Positions 10,101 through 16,543 of a DNA stretch of 64,000 bases are shown in pieces. Both the position numbers and the translations under genes were made by a program. How positions within the stretch are numbered: the stretch's first letter is position 1; each line of letters starts with the position of its first letter. Source of the stretch: Spirosoma sp. (GTDB lineage Bacteria; Bacteroidota; Bacteroidia; Cytophagales; Spirosomataceae); NCBI RefSeq assembly GCF_026391055.1, contig NZ_JAPLET010000021.1, positions 1 to 64,000 on the forward strand. Reading direction: 5' to 3'. Under the pieces are notes generated by a model. The model was not told where the DNA came from, ran no database searches, and saw nothing but the letters and a program-made list of their open reading frames with translations.

Positions 10101-10305
10101 CCCGAAACACATGAGTGTTCTGGTAGATACCCCCTTGCAGAACAAAGAGGTCACTCCTTATCAAATCAACCAACTTGTCACCGGTATCGGTCAAAAAAAC
10201 ATAAACTACCGGGCGGAATATCTGCATGCAACGCTCACTACCGACAGCAATGAAGACAGTTATATTGTAATGCTCGACGTTCCTTATGACACAAGCAGTT
10301 TCTAA
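7195..10305 (+). CDS. Two-component regulator propeller sensor histidine kinase
   Basis: A 1036-residue membrane sensor kinase. A signal peptide (MRWLVLILLLLPQVGQAQ) precedes two seven-bladed propellers of the reg_prop type, with repeated blades such as DLWIGTEECLNRY, RWWIGAEGSGVWQYDP and RIWIGTVDGGIRRFDP. A Y_Y_Y domain follows (YTLSGIDRGWVNLKNTNVV), then one membrane span near residues 790-812. The cytoplasmic part is a HisKA_3 dimerisation domain with phospho-acceptor His843 in RRIARDLHDDVGN and a HATPase domain with N-box Asn952 (ELVQNALKHG) and a G2-like TGIGQKNINYRAEYL. The usual DNGxG G1 box is replaced by VDTPLQ (Asp978). There is no fused DNA-binding domain; the partner is the overlapping LuxR-type regulator. 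The ligand is unknown. Confidence 0.93.
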   Translation: MRWLVLILLLLPQVGQAQPPFSIRHLTTNDGLSQGSCFYILKDSRGFMWMSSQDGLNRYDGSRFTVYNFNEQDSTTLGKGEVRGVIEDPNGDLWIGTEECLNRYRRHSDSFERVYAMDSRGKRLPALQEPFFADDSTVWYASNREGIMKLNYKTGHKTRISPWVKPKFSINTEWIIHQPDQQALLYLLPVGFARYNYRTHQLTTFLTGKSTDQPFKGLSTEPFRRAFLFQSIHRCHVPGVHYGHYCFAGPQGIFEFDAKLTHLLRYHPIRTGLGLFRLTSMDEDKQGRWWIGAEGSGVWQYDPDTMTLVREITPGPTLSNSLMTNQISAVYVDDLGLVWANGDPFGIDVIYPNAYTVETFPDDPLNVYDLNRHPIRGLCEDRQGRIWIGTVDGGIRRFDPATGLMQAYTSAQGVPTEGNVRHIFRTRDGRILVTNLQGLLRYDPFHDRFVELPNPLCSDPDCRFARGICELPDGRFVMATFGGLFILTNDLKPISRIDPDGTFFGSLHFDPATNLLYAGRRDQDLAVYRYRRNGSPTSAPRKDLLTLDYITLSGHNVMDFFVDSVRHCLWLSTDRGLVRFDPVTRRVIRTYTIRDGLPNNVVYGMLPDRKGHFWLSTNNGLVKFNPTNVTFAPVVSTKGREYNSHALLAGSDGTFYAGGVHGLDRFIPEQLETYKANVPVRIISFDVNDLPYRTNGFVGETGRVSLSHEQNTLSIGLATLDYFSNGKNQIAYTLSGIDRGWVNLKNTNVVRYADLPPGDYTFRARATDARGKLTPALQLAITIHPPYWQRWWFRLLGTLVIVGCAAIWINAYNRQKLNQQRRLLQNTLATQEDERRRIARDLHDDVGNTLAAIKGVLGLARERLGQAEQMPEVDKAYTMIDKAGNDLRTITHDLMPIEFETYALPDVVGQLVDRVNQSSRTAFAYILFGEVNRLKPERELVVYRIIAELVQNALKHGGTGMAIVQLGYHPKHMSVLVDTPLQNKEVTPYQINQLVTGIGQKNINYRAEYLHATLTTDSNEDSYIVMLDVPYDTSSF

Positions 10306-10933
10306 CCCCGTTACGATTCTGATTATTGACGACCATCGCCTGTTTAACGATGGCCTGGGACTTATGCTGGCCGATGTGCCCGATATGCGTATCGTAGGCC
10401 ATGTCTATCATAGCAGCGAGGCCGTTCAGCAGGTAGAGAAGCACCACCCGGATGTGCTGATCATTGATTTTAACATGCCCGACATCGACGGCCTTGCACT
10501 AACCCGCCAGCTCATTGCGCAACTCGGTCAGCAACGAATCCTGATCCTGAGCATGTACGGTGAAGCCCGGCACATCAGTGACTTTAGAAAGGCGGGTGCC
10601 CTGGGCTATATGCTGAAAACCTCGACAAAAGAAGAACTACTAACGGCCATTCGGGCCGTTGCCCGGGAACTACCTTACTTCGATTCTAAACTCGCCGATA
10701 ACAGGCAGTTCAGTAATCATTCTGATGACATCTTTCTGAAGAAATACAAACTTTCCCCCCGCGAGGTAGAAATAATCCGGCTCATCAAAGATGGCTTGAG
10801 TAGCCCACAGATTGCGGAGAGAATCAATTTAAGTCAACATACCGTCGACACGCACCGAAAGAATATTCACACCAAACTAGGCATCAATACGGTTGCAGAC
10901 CTGGTTCGATTTGCCCTTGAAACAAGCATATAG
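10286..10933 (+). CDS. LuxR/NarL-family response regulator
   Basis: A 215-residue regulator. The receiver domain begins TILIIDDHRLFNDG and has phospho-acceptor Asp61 in VLIIDFNMPDIDG, then ILSMYGEARH and the conserved Lys in MLKTSTKEEL. The C-terminal HTH LuxR domain (about 150-212) shows LSPREVEIIRLIKDGLSS and AERINLSQHTVDTHRKNIHTKL. It overlaps the kinase stop by 20 nt, so the two are almost certainly translationally coupled and act as a cognate pair. Target promoters are unknown. No terminator was recognised immediately after its stop other than the hairpin at 11041-11082. Confidence 0.96.
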   Translation: MTQAVSNPVTILIIDDHRLFNDGLGLMLADVPDMRIVGHVYHSSEAVQQVEKHHPDVLIIDFNMPDIDGLALTRQLIAQLGQQRILILSMYGEARHISDFRKAGALGYMLKTSTKEELLTAIRAVARELPYFDSKLADNRQFSNHSDDIFLKKYKLSPREVEIIRLIKDGLSSPQIAERINLSQHTVDTHRKNIHTKLGINTVADLVRFALETSI

Positions 10934-11040
10934 CCTACTTAACATATAAATATACCCGGATTATGGTATTGTGCTCGTAATAGGTTTTCTCAAACTTTAC
11001 GTGCTTTTATGCACACCATTAGTTTTTCTGAAAATCGCCC

Positions 11041-11082
11041 AATAAACGGTCGCCCCAATTGACAAGGGAGCGGCCGTTTATT
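11041..11082. terminator. Bidirectional terminator between convergent genes
   Basis: AATAAACGGTCGC (11041-11053) pairs with GCGGCCGTTTATT (11070-11082) with one G-T wobble. It lies between the plus-strand response regulator and the minus-strand deacetylase-like gene and ends immediately before the latter's stop codon. Confidence 0.7.
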
Positions 11083-11083
11083 A

Positions 11084-11986
11084 TTAGAAGAATAAATTCG
11101 TTGCCACCCGAAACGTATTGCAATGCGCTTCCACAATATCGGTTAGCCGGGGGGAGTAGCCCCCACCCATCGACACCGTAATGGGCAGGTTGTTTTTTAT
11201 GGCCTGTTCAAAGACGAACACATCACGTTGCCGACAGCCATCCCGGCTCACAGCTAGTTTACCCAACCGGTCAGAGGCCAGAATATCCACTCCAGCGACA
11301 TAAAAAAGGAAATCGGGCTGCTGCTGTCTGATCAGGCGAGGCAATGAGTCGTAAAGGGTGTTCAGATAAAAGTCATCGGTGGTCCCGGTGGGCAGATCAA
11401 TATCCAGGTCAGATGTCTCTTTTCGAAGGGGATAGTTATCAGCACCGTGCATACTGAATGTAAACACCCGCGATTCTGTCTGAAACATGACGGCGGTGCC
11501 GTTTCCCTGATGAACATCCAGATCTACAACCAGTATTTTTTTCGCCTGCCCCATTGCAAGAAGGTAGTTGGCCGCTATGCCTACATCATTGAGCATACAG
11601 AAGCCTTCGCCCCGGTCAGGAAATGCATGATGCGTTCCACCGGCGATATTCATCGCTACCCCATCCCGTTGCGCCAGCTGCGTACAATCGATAGTACCCT
11701 GCGTGATAATCCATTCGCGGTCGATGAGTTCAGGTGTCAGGGGAAAACCAATCCGGCGCATCATTCTTGGATCGACTGTACCGGATTTCAACGCCTGAAC
11801 GTACTCAGCGGTGTGAACGCCCAGCGCCCAGCGGTCGTCAACCGGTTCAGGACCGAAGAAGTTAGTCTCCGTACAGGTGCCTTCGTAAAGAAGTTGTTCG
11901 TGAATCAGTTCATACTTAAGCATGGGGAAGCGATGCCCCTCCGGCAACCGTAACCGGTATACCGGCGAAAACGCAATCTGAAGCAT
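11084..11986 (-). CDS. Histone deacetylase / acetoin utilization (AcuC-like) family hydrolase
   Basis: A 300-residue zinc-dependent amidohydrolase of the arginase-deacetylase fold. Key motifs are GGTHHAFPDRGEGFCMLNDVGIAA (catalytic His pair and charge-relay region, about 137-160), ILVVDLDVHQGNGTAVMF (zinc-ligand Asp and His), YVAGVDILASDRLGKL (second Asp ligand) and VSMGGGYSP. Bacterial relatives deacetylate acetyl-lysine or acetylpolyamines; substrate choice cannot be assigned. It is a single gene, divergent from the SDR gene across about 115 nt, and convergent with the response regulator. The ATG at 11986 begins MLQIAFSPVYRLRLPEGHRF, the common start for this subfamily. Confidence 0.93.
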   Translation of the reverse strand: MLQIAFSPVYRLRLPEGHRFPMLKYELIHEQLLYEGTCTETNFFGPEPVDDRWALGVHTAEYVQALKSGTVDPRMMRRIGFPLTPELIDREWIITQGTIDCTQLAQRDGVAMNIAGGTHHAFPDRGEGFCMLNDVGIAANYLLAMGQAKKILVVDLDVHQGNGTAVMFQTESRVFTFSMHGADNYPLRKETSDLDIDLPTGTTDDFYLNTLYDSLPRLIRQQQPDFLFYVAGVDILASDRLGKLAVSRDGCRQRDVFVFEQAIKNNLPITVSMGGGYSPRLTDIVEAHCNTFRVATNLFF

Positions 11987-12102
11987 AGAAGCAAACGAAG
12001 CCCGTCCCGTTCGATAAGAGATGTATTTTTATTAACCCGTTCAGCAGCGAATCTGTTACCCAACGTTGCATTTTCGTGGTTCTTAGGGTTTACCCCAGTA
12101 CT

Positions 12103-12852
12103 ATGAAAACAGCAATTATTACGGGCGGAGGTCAGGGAATTGGCCGGGTTACCACGCAATACCTGCTCACACACGGCTATAATGTAGCCGTGTGGGAAGC
12201 CGATAGCGATGCACTTACCGAACTTCAGGAGTCCTTTACAACCTCGTTAGCCCAGCTTCTCTTCGTTGCCTGCGATGTCTCCAGCGAGGACCAGGTCAAA
12301 AAAGCCGTTGAACAGACATTGTCACATTTCGGGCAAATCGACGTCTTAATTAACAATGCAGCGCTGATGACGGTAAAGCCTCTCGACAAGCTAACGTTCG
12401 ATGAATGGAACACGGTTATTGGAACAAACCTTTCCGGTCCGTTTTTGTGTGCTAAATATGCAGCTCCTCACCTGGCCGAACAAAAAGGGAGCATCGTTAA
12501 TTTGTGTTCTACACGGGCCTTCCAGTCAGAACCCGATACGTTTGCGTATTCGGCCAGCAAGGGCGGCATTTTGGCACTTACTCATTCGCTGGCGATTAGT
12601 CTGGGGCCAAACGTTCGTGTCAATGCCATTAGTCCAGGCTGGATTGATGTATCGGCAATAAAGAAAAAAGCAAATGCCAAAGCGGACAAGCTTCGACCTG
12701 AAGATCATAGCCAGCACCCGGCGGGGCGCGTGGGCCAGCCAGAAGATGTTGCCCGTATGATACTCTTTCTGATCAGTCCGGAGAATAGTTTCATTACCGG
12801 GCAGAACTTTGTGGTAGATGGGGGAATGACACGAAAGATGATTTACGCATGA
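12103..12852 (+). CDS. SDR family NAD(P)-dependent oxidoreductase
   Basis: A 249-residue classical short-chain dehydrogenase. The Rossmann glycine motif GGGQGIG lies at residues 7-13, followed by NNAA (about 88-91) and the catalytic YxxxK (Tyr149, Lys153 in YSASKGG). The C-terminal [20 protein letters not shown] is typical. The ATG at 12103 places the glycine motif correctly; the upstream ATG at 12076 adds nine atypical residues. It catalyses NAD(P)-dependent oxidation or reduction of a small alcohol or ketone; the substrate is unknown. It is divergent from the deacetylase-like gene, with no clear operon partner. Confidence 0.94.
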   Translation: MKTAIITGGGQGIGRVTTQYLLTHGYNVAVWEADSDALTELQESFTTSLAQLLFVACDVSSEDQVKKAVEQTLSHFGQIDVLINNAALMTVKPLDKLTFDEWNTVIGTNLSGPFLCAKYAAPHLAEQKGSIVNLCSTRAFQSEPDTFAYSASKGGILALTHSLAISLGPNVRVNAISPGWIDVSAIKKKANAKADKLRPEDHSQHPAGRVGQPEDVARMILFLISPENSFITGQNFVVDGGMTRKMIYA

Positions 12853-13001
12853 TCAACTATAAATACAGTCAAACATCCCTTCCCCTTATCTAGTTAGTAT
12901 CGTCTAGTTGTTGGGATAGTTCTACTCTATTTGTTTCTTGAATCAGCGTTCCCATTCTGAATTGACGACCAAAAACACATTTTCAACCTTCTTCATCTCC
13001 T

Positions 13002-13439
13002 ATGAATATAGAACTTACTACTGCTTCAGAAACCGCTCCACTCGAAGTGTTGGACTTGCAGGTTTCTTCTCTCCGGACGGCCGGTAAATCACTGCTATCC
13101 GTAAAGCTATTGTGCCGCAGTGAGCGGTATGCAAACCACTTGCAGATGCCTTCTTTATCCTGGTTCGACGCCAGCCAGTTGCAGCGTTTTTCTCAGGAAC
13201 TGGCCACCGCTCAGTACCCGGAAACCAGTCGGATTGATCTGATTGATGCCGGCATTCGCCTGACGGGTTCCGTACGGCGGCTGGCCGGTATGTGGACAGC
13301 AGGCCGTACTATCCGTATCGAGCCGCTGCCCTCATCGGCAACTCAGTTTACTACTTTTACAATTCATGCCTCACCCAACGACATCAAGACGTATGCGAGT
13401 ACATTATACAGTCGGCTGTGGGAATTGTTCACCAAGTAA
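13002..13439 (+). CDS. Hypothetical protein, 145 residues
   Basis: I do not recognise this family. The product has no signal peptide, membrane span or cysteine-rich motif. It appears to be a mixed alpha/beta protein with a strand-rich centre (IDLIDAGIRLTGSVRRLAGMW), two leucine-rich helices and a C-terminal helix ending LYSRLWELFTK. Coding is supported by codon composition like its neighbours, a clear ATG at 13002 and absence of a competing frame. The next gene begins 62 nt downstream on the same strand, so the two could be co-transcribed. Confidence 0.65.
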   Translation: MNIELTTASETAPLEVLDLQVSSLRTAGKSLLSVKLLCRSERYANHLQMPSLSWFDASQLQRFSQELATAQYPETSRIDLIDAGIRLTGSVRRLAGMWTAGRTIRIEPLPSSATQFTTFTIHASPNDIKTYASTLYSRLWELFTK

Positions 13440-13501
13440 AAAACTGAACCTTGCTTTTCGGGTTATTCAGATAGAGATACCCCAAACTTTCAGGCTCACT
13501 T

Positions 13502-13822
13502 ATGGAAAATACGAACCAGGATGCTATGCTCAATGAGCAATCGCGCACATTCGATCCCGGCACTGGCGGAACGGCTCAAACGCCAGACGACAGTATTCTA
13601 ATCAATCAGGATTATAATCCGACCGATTTAGCCGGCGATGTTAACGCGCCCCCTACTACCCCAACAGACGAAGAAGAGGCCGCTACTGGCAACGACGGAA
13701 CCGGTGCCTTTTCGGGCAGCCCCAACATGGAAGTAGATTCTGGTAATTACGGTAATGGAGACACACTAGGAAATAACGATGGAACGGAGCCCGACCCGGA
13801 ATTAACTGATCCAATAAGTTAA
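13502..13822 (+). CDS. Hypothetical acidic, probably disordered protein, 106 residues
   Basis: A small, strongly acidic protein dominated by Asp, Glu, Asn, Gly, Thr and Pro (for example TDEEEAATGNDGTGAFSG) with almost no hydrophobic core, so it is probably intrinsically disordered. There is no signal peptide. It follows the 145-residue unknown gene and ends at a very strong terminator. It faces the DUF892 gene, whose family is often linked to stress response; a desiccation- or stress-related role would be pure inference. Coding status is likely rather than certain because of the low complexity. Confidence 0.6.
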   Translation: MENTNQDAMLNEQSRTFDPGTGGTAQTPDDSILINQDYNPTDLAGDVNAPPTTPTDEEEAATGNDGTGAFSGSPNMEVDSGNYGNGDTLGNNDGTEPDPELTDPIS

Positions 13823-13845
13823 GACAGTGGCAGCATCCCAAACTA

Positions 13846-13903
13846 ATTTCCGTTACTAAAAATGGCTCACCAATCAAGGTGAGCCATTTTTAGTAACGGA
13901 AAT
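13846..13903. terminator. Perfect 26-bp stem bidirectional terminator
   Basis: Positions 13846-13871 and 13878-13903 are perfect reverse complements with a 6-nt loop (AATCAA). The stem core GGCTCACC/GGTGAGCC is flanked by A5 and T5 runs, so it can terminate both the plus-strand gene ending at 13822 and the minus-strand gene ending at 13928. Confidence 0.9.
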
Positions 13904-13927
13904 TTCTATTTGAAATCTGGTTCTGGC

Positions 13928-14671
13928 TTAGATTAAACTGGAACCACTCGTTGATGAACTGCTACCGGTATTGTAACCCGTTGTCGACGAACTATCCCCA
14001 TAGCGAGTACCATCAGGATTTACTGAGCCATACTGATCTGCACTGCTACCGGTACCGGCATATTGGCTACCACTATATTGACCCTGAGTACCATACTGGC
14101 TGGAACCCGAAGACGAGTTATCATCTTCCGAAGCAGCGCGCTGGTTGATGAACGATTCGGCTAATTGAGTCAATTTTCTATCGGTATTTTTTTCTTCGTC
14201 AAGCGTTTGCTGTAACATACGGGCGGCATCCGAATAACCCAGCACACTAGCTAGCGTTACGGCTGATCCATAGGCGGCAATTTCGTGGTGCTCGATTTTC
14301 TGTCCGGCTATAATTAGTCCGGCATCACGGGTTAAGGAGCCCGATTCGGTTTCGGAGACGACCATCTGAGCGTCGTCGACCAGACCGTCTATAGCCGCAC
14401 AGGTTTTGTCATCCACTTCTACTCCGATGCTGCGAAATACATCCTCCAGACGAGCAACCTGCCCACGGGTTTCTTCCTGGTGTTGTAGAAACGCGTTCCT
14501 CACTTCATCGGTTGTAGAAGCATCTGCCTGCTCGCCAAGAGCGTCTACTGCTTGCTTTTCAGCATAATAAATTCCCTTCAATTCACTAACGAAAAGGCTT
14601 TGCAGGCCTTCCCGCGTATCGTTGTCATTACCACTAAAGAAATTTGCGATTTGACTTCCTAGAGATGCCAT
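13928..14671 (-). CDS. DUF892 (YciF-like) ferritin-like protein with Ser/Gly/Tyr-rich tail
   Basis: A 247-residue protein. Residues about 17-180 form the DUF892 four-helix ferritin-like bundle: LFVSELKGIYYAEKQAVDAL, LQHQEETRGQVARLEDVF, GLIIAGQKIEHHEIAAYGSA and LQQTLDEEKNTDRKLTQLA carry the Glu and His residues expected for a di-metal site. Related YciE/YciF proteins are stress-induced. The last 60 or so residues are an unusual low-complexity tail of Ser, Gly, Tyr, Gln and Thr (SSQYGTQGQYSGSQYAG) not part of the fold. It is a single gene with a 341-base divergent intergenic region upstream. Confidence 0.9.
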   Translation of the reverse strand: MASLGSQIANFFSGNDNDTREGLQSLFVSELKGIYYAEKQAVDALGEQADASTTDEVRNAFLQHQEETRGQVARLEDVFRSIGVEVDDKTCAAIDGLVDDAQMVVSETESGSLTRDAGLIIAGQKIEHHEIAAYGSAVTLASVLGYSDAARMLQQTLDEEKNTDRKLTQLAESFINQRAASEDDNSSSGSSQYGTQGQYSGSQYAGTGSSADQYGSVNPDGTRYGDSSSTTGYNTGSSSSTSGSSLI

Positions 14672-15012
14672 GATTTTGTTGGGTTAGTTACTAATGATTT
14701 GCCCACCATATGACTAAAACCATGCCATGCACTGATACTGTGCAGCTTACGAATCAGGCCATTTCAATGTTGACTATGTTTTTCTACAGAATCTGTAGAG
14801 TAGTGTCCCTTTTACCACAAATTGCCCCATAATCAGGCAATTAACTTATCCAGACCATAGTCTCATTAACTGTTTTTATTTAAAACACGGGGTCTCCTGC
14901 TTGGTTACTGACTTGTTTAAGCCTTTAATTCCGAGCAAACAGCGATCCCTCGTTTCCCGAACGTTAAGGGCGTAAACAATAAACTCAACGTATTATAAAT
15001 TAAATTCTTCAC
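14672..15012. other. Divergent intergenic region of 341 bases
   Basis: This gap separates the DUF892 gene and the sugar dehydrogenase gene and must hold both promoters. I found no gene in it. The one distinctive feature is a perfect palindrome CTACAGA-A-TCTGTAG at 14784-14798, a plausible operator. No clean TAnnTTTG element was found. Confidence 0.5.
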
Positions 15013-16245
15013 ATGAAAAACGTAGTCAAGCCGACTATCTTATCAGGGCTGATTGCCGCAGGTTTTCTTGTTTCCTGTAGTAAAGATGAGGTCTTCAATG
15101 CCCAGATTCCTGAGACAAACCAGCAACCGACCACCGCTCAGGTGAATGGTAATGTTTTTGAACCCGCTCTGGTAGCCGCAACCGATGCGCGGATTGCTCA
15201 ACTCAAACTCCCAGCTGGTTTCACCATCGCCAAATTTGCCGATCAGCTTGGCAAACCCCGAATGCTGACGGTTAGCGCAACAGGCAATGTATATGTTACC
15301 AGCCGCGATGCCGGGACCGTTACCTTACTTCGCGATACAAACAATGATGGCAAATCAGATCAAAGTCAGGTAGTAGCCAGGATCAAGGATGTTCACGGTC
15401 TGACAATTTTTTCGGGCAAAATGTATCTGGTAGCCATCCACGATGTGTATTCGGCAACGATAAATGCAGATGGTACGCTGGGAACTCCGCAACAGATTAT
15501 GACCGGCCTTCCTGATGCGGGTCAGCACCCAAACCGTACCATTGGGTTCGGCCCCGATGGGTTCATGTATATCACCGTGGGTAGTACCTGTAACGCCTGT
15601 GCTGACTCTAATCCCGAAAGTGCAACCATCCTCCGGGCCAATCCAGACGGGACAGGACGGCGGATTTACGCGAAAGGGCTGCGTAATACCATTGGCTTTG
15701 GCTGGCACCCCGAAACGAAAGAACTGTACGGATTCGACCATGGCATTGACTGGCTCGGCGACGAACAGCAGAAGGAAGAATTGAATCTGATCAAAGACGG
15801 GGCTTTTTACGGATGGCCTTATATTTATGGCGACGGCAACTACAACCCCCATCCAAGGCCCATGGGCGACACCACTTACGCGCAGATTCTGGCTAAAACG
15901 ACCTTACCTTTCTTACAATACGATGCGCACGCAGCTCCGCTGGGAATGGTATTTTACACAGGCAGTGGCGCATCGGGAGGCTTTCCCGCCGAATACCAGA
16001 ACGATGCTTTCGCTACCATGCGTGGCTCCTGGAACCGCAGTCAGCCTTCAGGCTATAAAGTAGTGCGGGTACATTTTGACGCGGGTAAACCCACGCGCAT
16101 TGATGATCTGGTAACGGGTTTTGTTGTCGATAACAACCAGGCTCAGTTTGGGCGGCCCGTGGGCATTGCCACTATGCCCGATGGGTCTCTGCTATTTACT
16201 GATGACAACAACGGAATTATTTACCGGGTAAGCTACACCAAGTAA
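15013..16245 (+). CDS. PQQ-dependent sugar dehydrogenase-like lipoprotein
   Basis: A 410-residue lipoprotein: MKNVVKPTILSGLIAAGFLVSC contains a lipobox with the modified Cys at residue 22. The rest is a six-bladed propeller of the soluble glucose/sorbosone dehydrogenase (GSDH) type, with FTIAKFADQLGKPRMLTVSATGNVYVTSR, DVHGLTIFSGKMYLV, HPNRTIGFGPDGFMYITVGS, AKGLRNTIGFGWHPETKELYGFDHGIDW and MPDGSLLFTDDNNGIIYRVSY. The family oxidises aldoses using PQQ and calcium, but many Bacteroidota homologues have no proven activity. It is a single gene followed by a good intrinsic terminator. Confidence 0.88.
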   Translation: MKNVVKPTILSGLIAAGFLVSCSKDEVFNAQIPETNQQPTTAQVNGNVFEPALVAATDARIAQLKLPAGFTIAKFADQLGKPRMLTVSATGNVYVTSRDAGTVTLLRDTNNDGKSDQSQVVARIKDVHGLTIFSGKMYLVAIHDVYSATINADGTLGTPQQIMTGLPDAGQHPNRTIGFGPDGFMYITVGSTCNACADSNPESATILRANPDGTGRRIYAKGLRNTIGFGWHPETKELYGFDHGIDWLGDEQQKEELNLIKDGAFYGWPYIYGDGNYNPHPRPMGDTTYAQILAKTTLPFLQYDAHAAPLGMVFYTGSGASGGFPAEYQNDAFATMRGSWNRSQPSGYKVVRVHFDAGKPTRIDDLVTGFVVDNNQAQFGRPVGIATMPDGSLLFTDDNNGIIYRVSYTK

Positions 16246-16249
16246 AGCA

Positions 16250-16278
16250 AAAAAGCCCACCTTCCAGGTGGGCTTTTT
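16250..16278 (+). terminator. Intrinsic terminator after the sugar dehydrogenase
   Basis: GCCCACCT and AGGTGGGC form an 8-bp stem with a 3-nt loop, preceded by A6 and followed by T5. It sits between the plus-strand dehydrogenase and the minus-strand tRNA-Glu gene and can serve both. Confidence 0.85.
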
Positions 16279-16290
16279 CATTCTTGTTAG

Positions 16291-16362
16291 TGACCGATAC
16301 GGGAATCGAACCCGTGTTACCGCCGTGAAAGGGCGATGTCCTAACCGCTAGACGAATCGGCC
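16291..16362 (-). tRNA. tRNA-Glu (anticodon UUC)
   Basis: The minus strand folds as a 72-nt cloverleaf: acceptor GGCCGAT pairs with ATCGGTC, the D arm contains AGCGGTTAGGA, the anticodon loop reads CCCTTTCACGG giving UUC, and the T arm contains GGGTTCGATTCCC. The discriminator base is A and CCA is not encoded. It is monocistronic with a strong promoter about 60 nt upstream. Confidence 0.97.
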
Positions 16363-16421
16363 GTCTTGTTTAAAAGACCCACCCTTTTGACTTTCTGTCG
16401 CTGTGGTGGCGAATCGTGGTG

Positions 16422-16451
16422 CAAAGGTAAGGCAAGAATTTTAAAGTGCAA
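16422..16451 (-). promoter_or_regulatory. Promoter of tRNA-Glu (TTG-N19-TACCTTTG)
   Basis: On the minus strand TTG (16449-16451) is followed after 19 nt by TACCTTTG (16422-16429), matching the Bacteroidota -33/-7 consensus. It lies 60 nt upstream of the tRNA 5' end and is the clearest promoter in the window. Confidence 0.8.
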
Positions 16452-16502
16452 TAGTAGGCATCAAAAAAAATTAAAAAAAAGGGTTCCTGAGCGTTTTAGT
16501 GC

Positions 16503-16510
16503 TATTTTTG
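16503..16510 (+). promoter_or_regulatory. Candidate -7 element of the M14 peptidase gene
   Basis: TATTTTTG lies 33 nt upstream of the ATG at 16544. It is placed inside the possible longer coding start at 16499, which argues for the shorter start. No matching -33 element is evident. Confidence 0.45.
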
Positions 16511-16543
16511 AGGAGGTTAGCATTCAAATTTTTTTTCGCCTTC

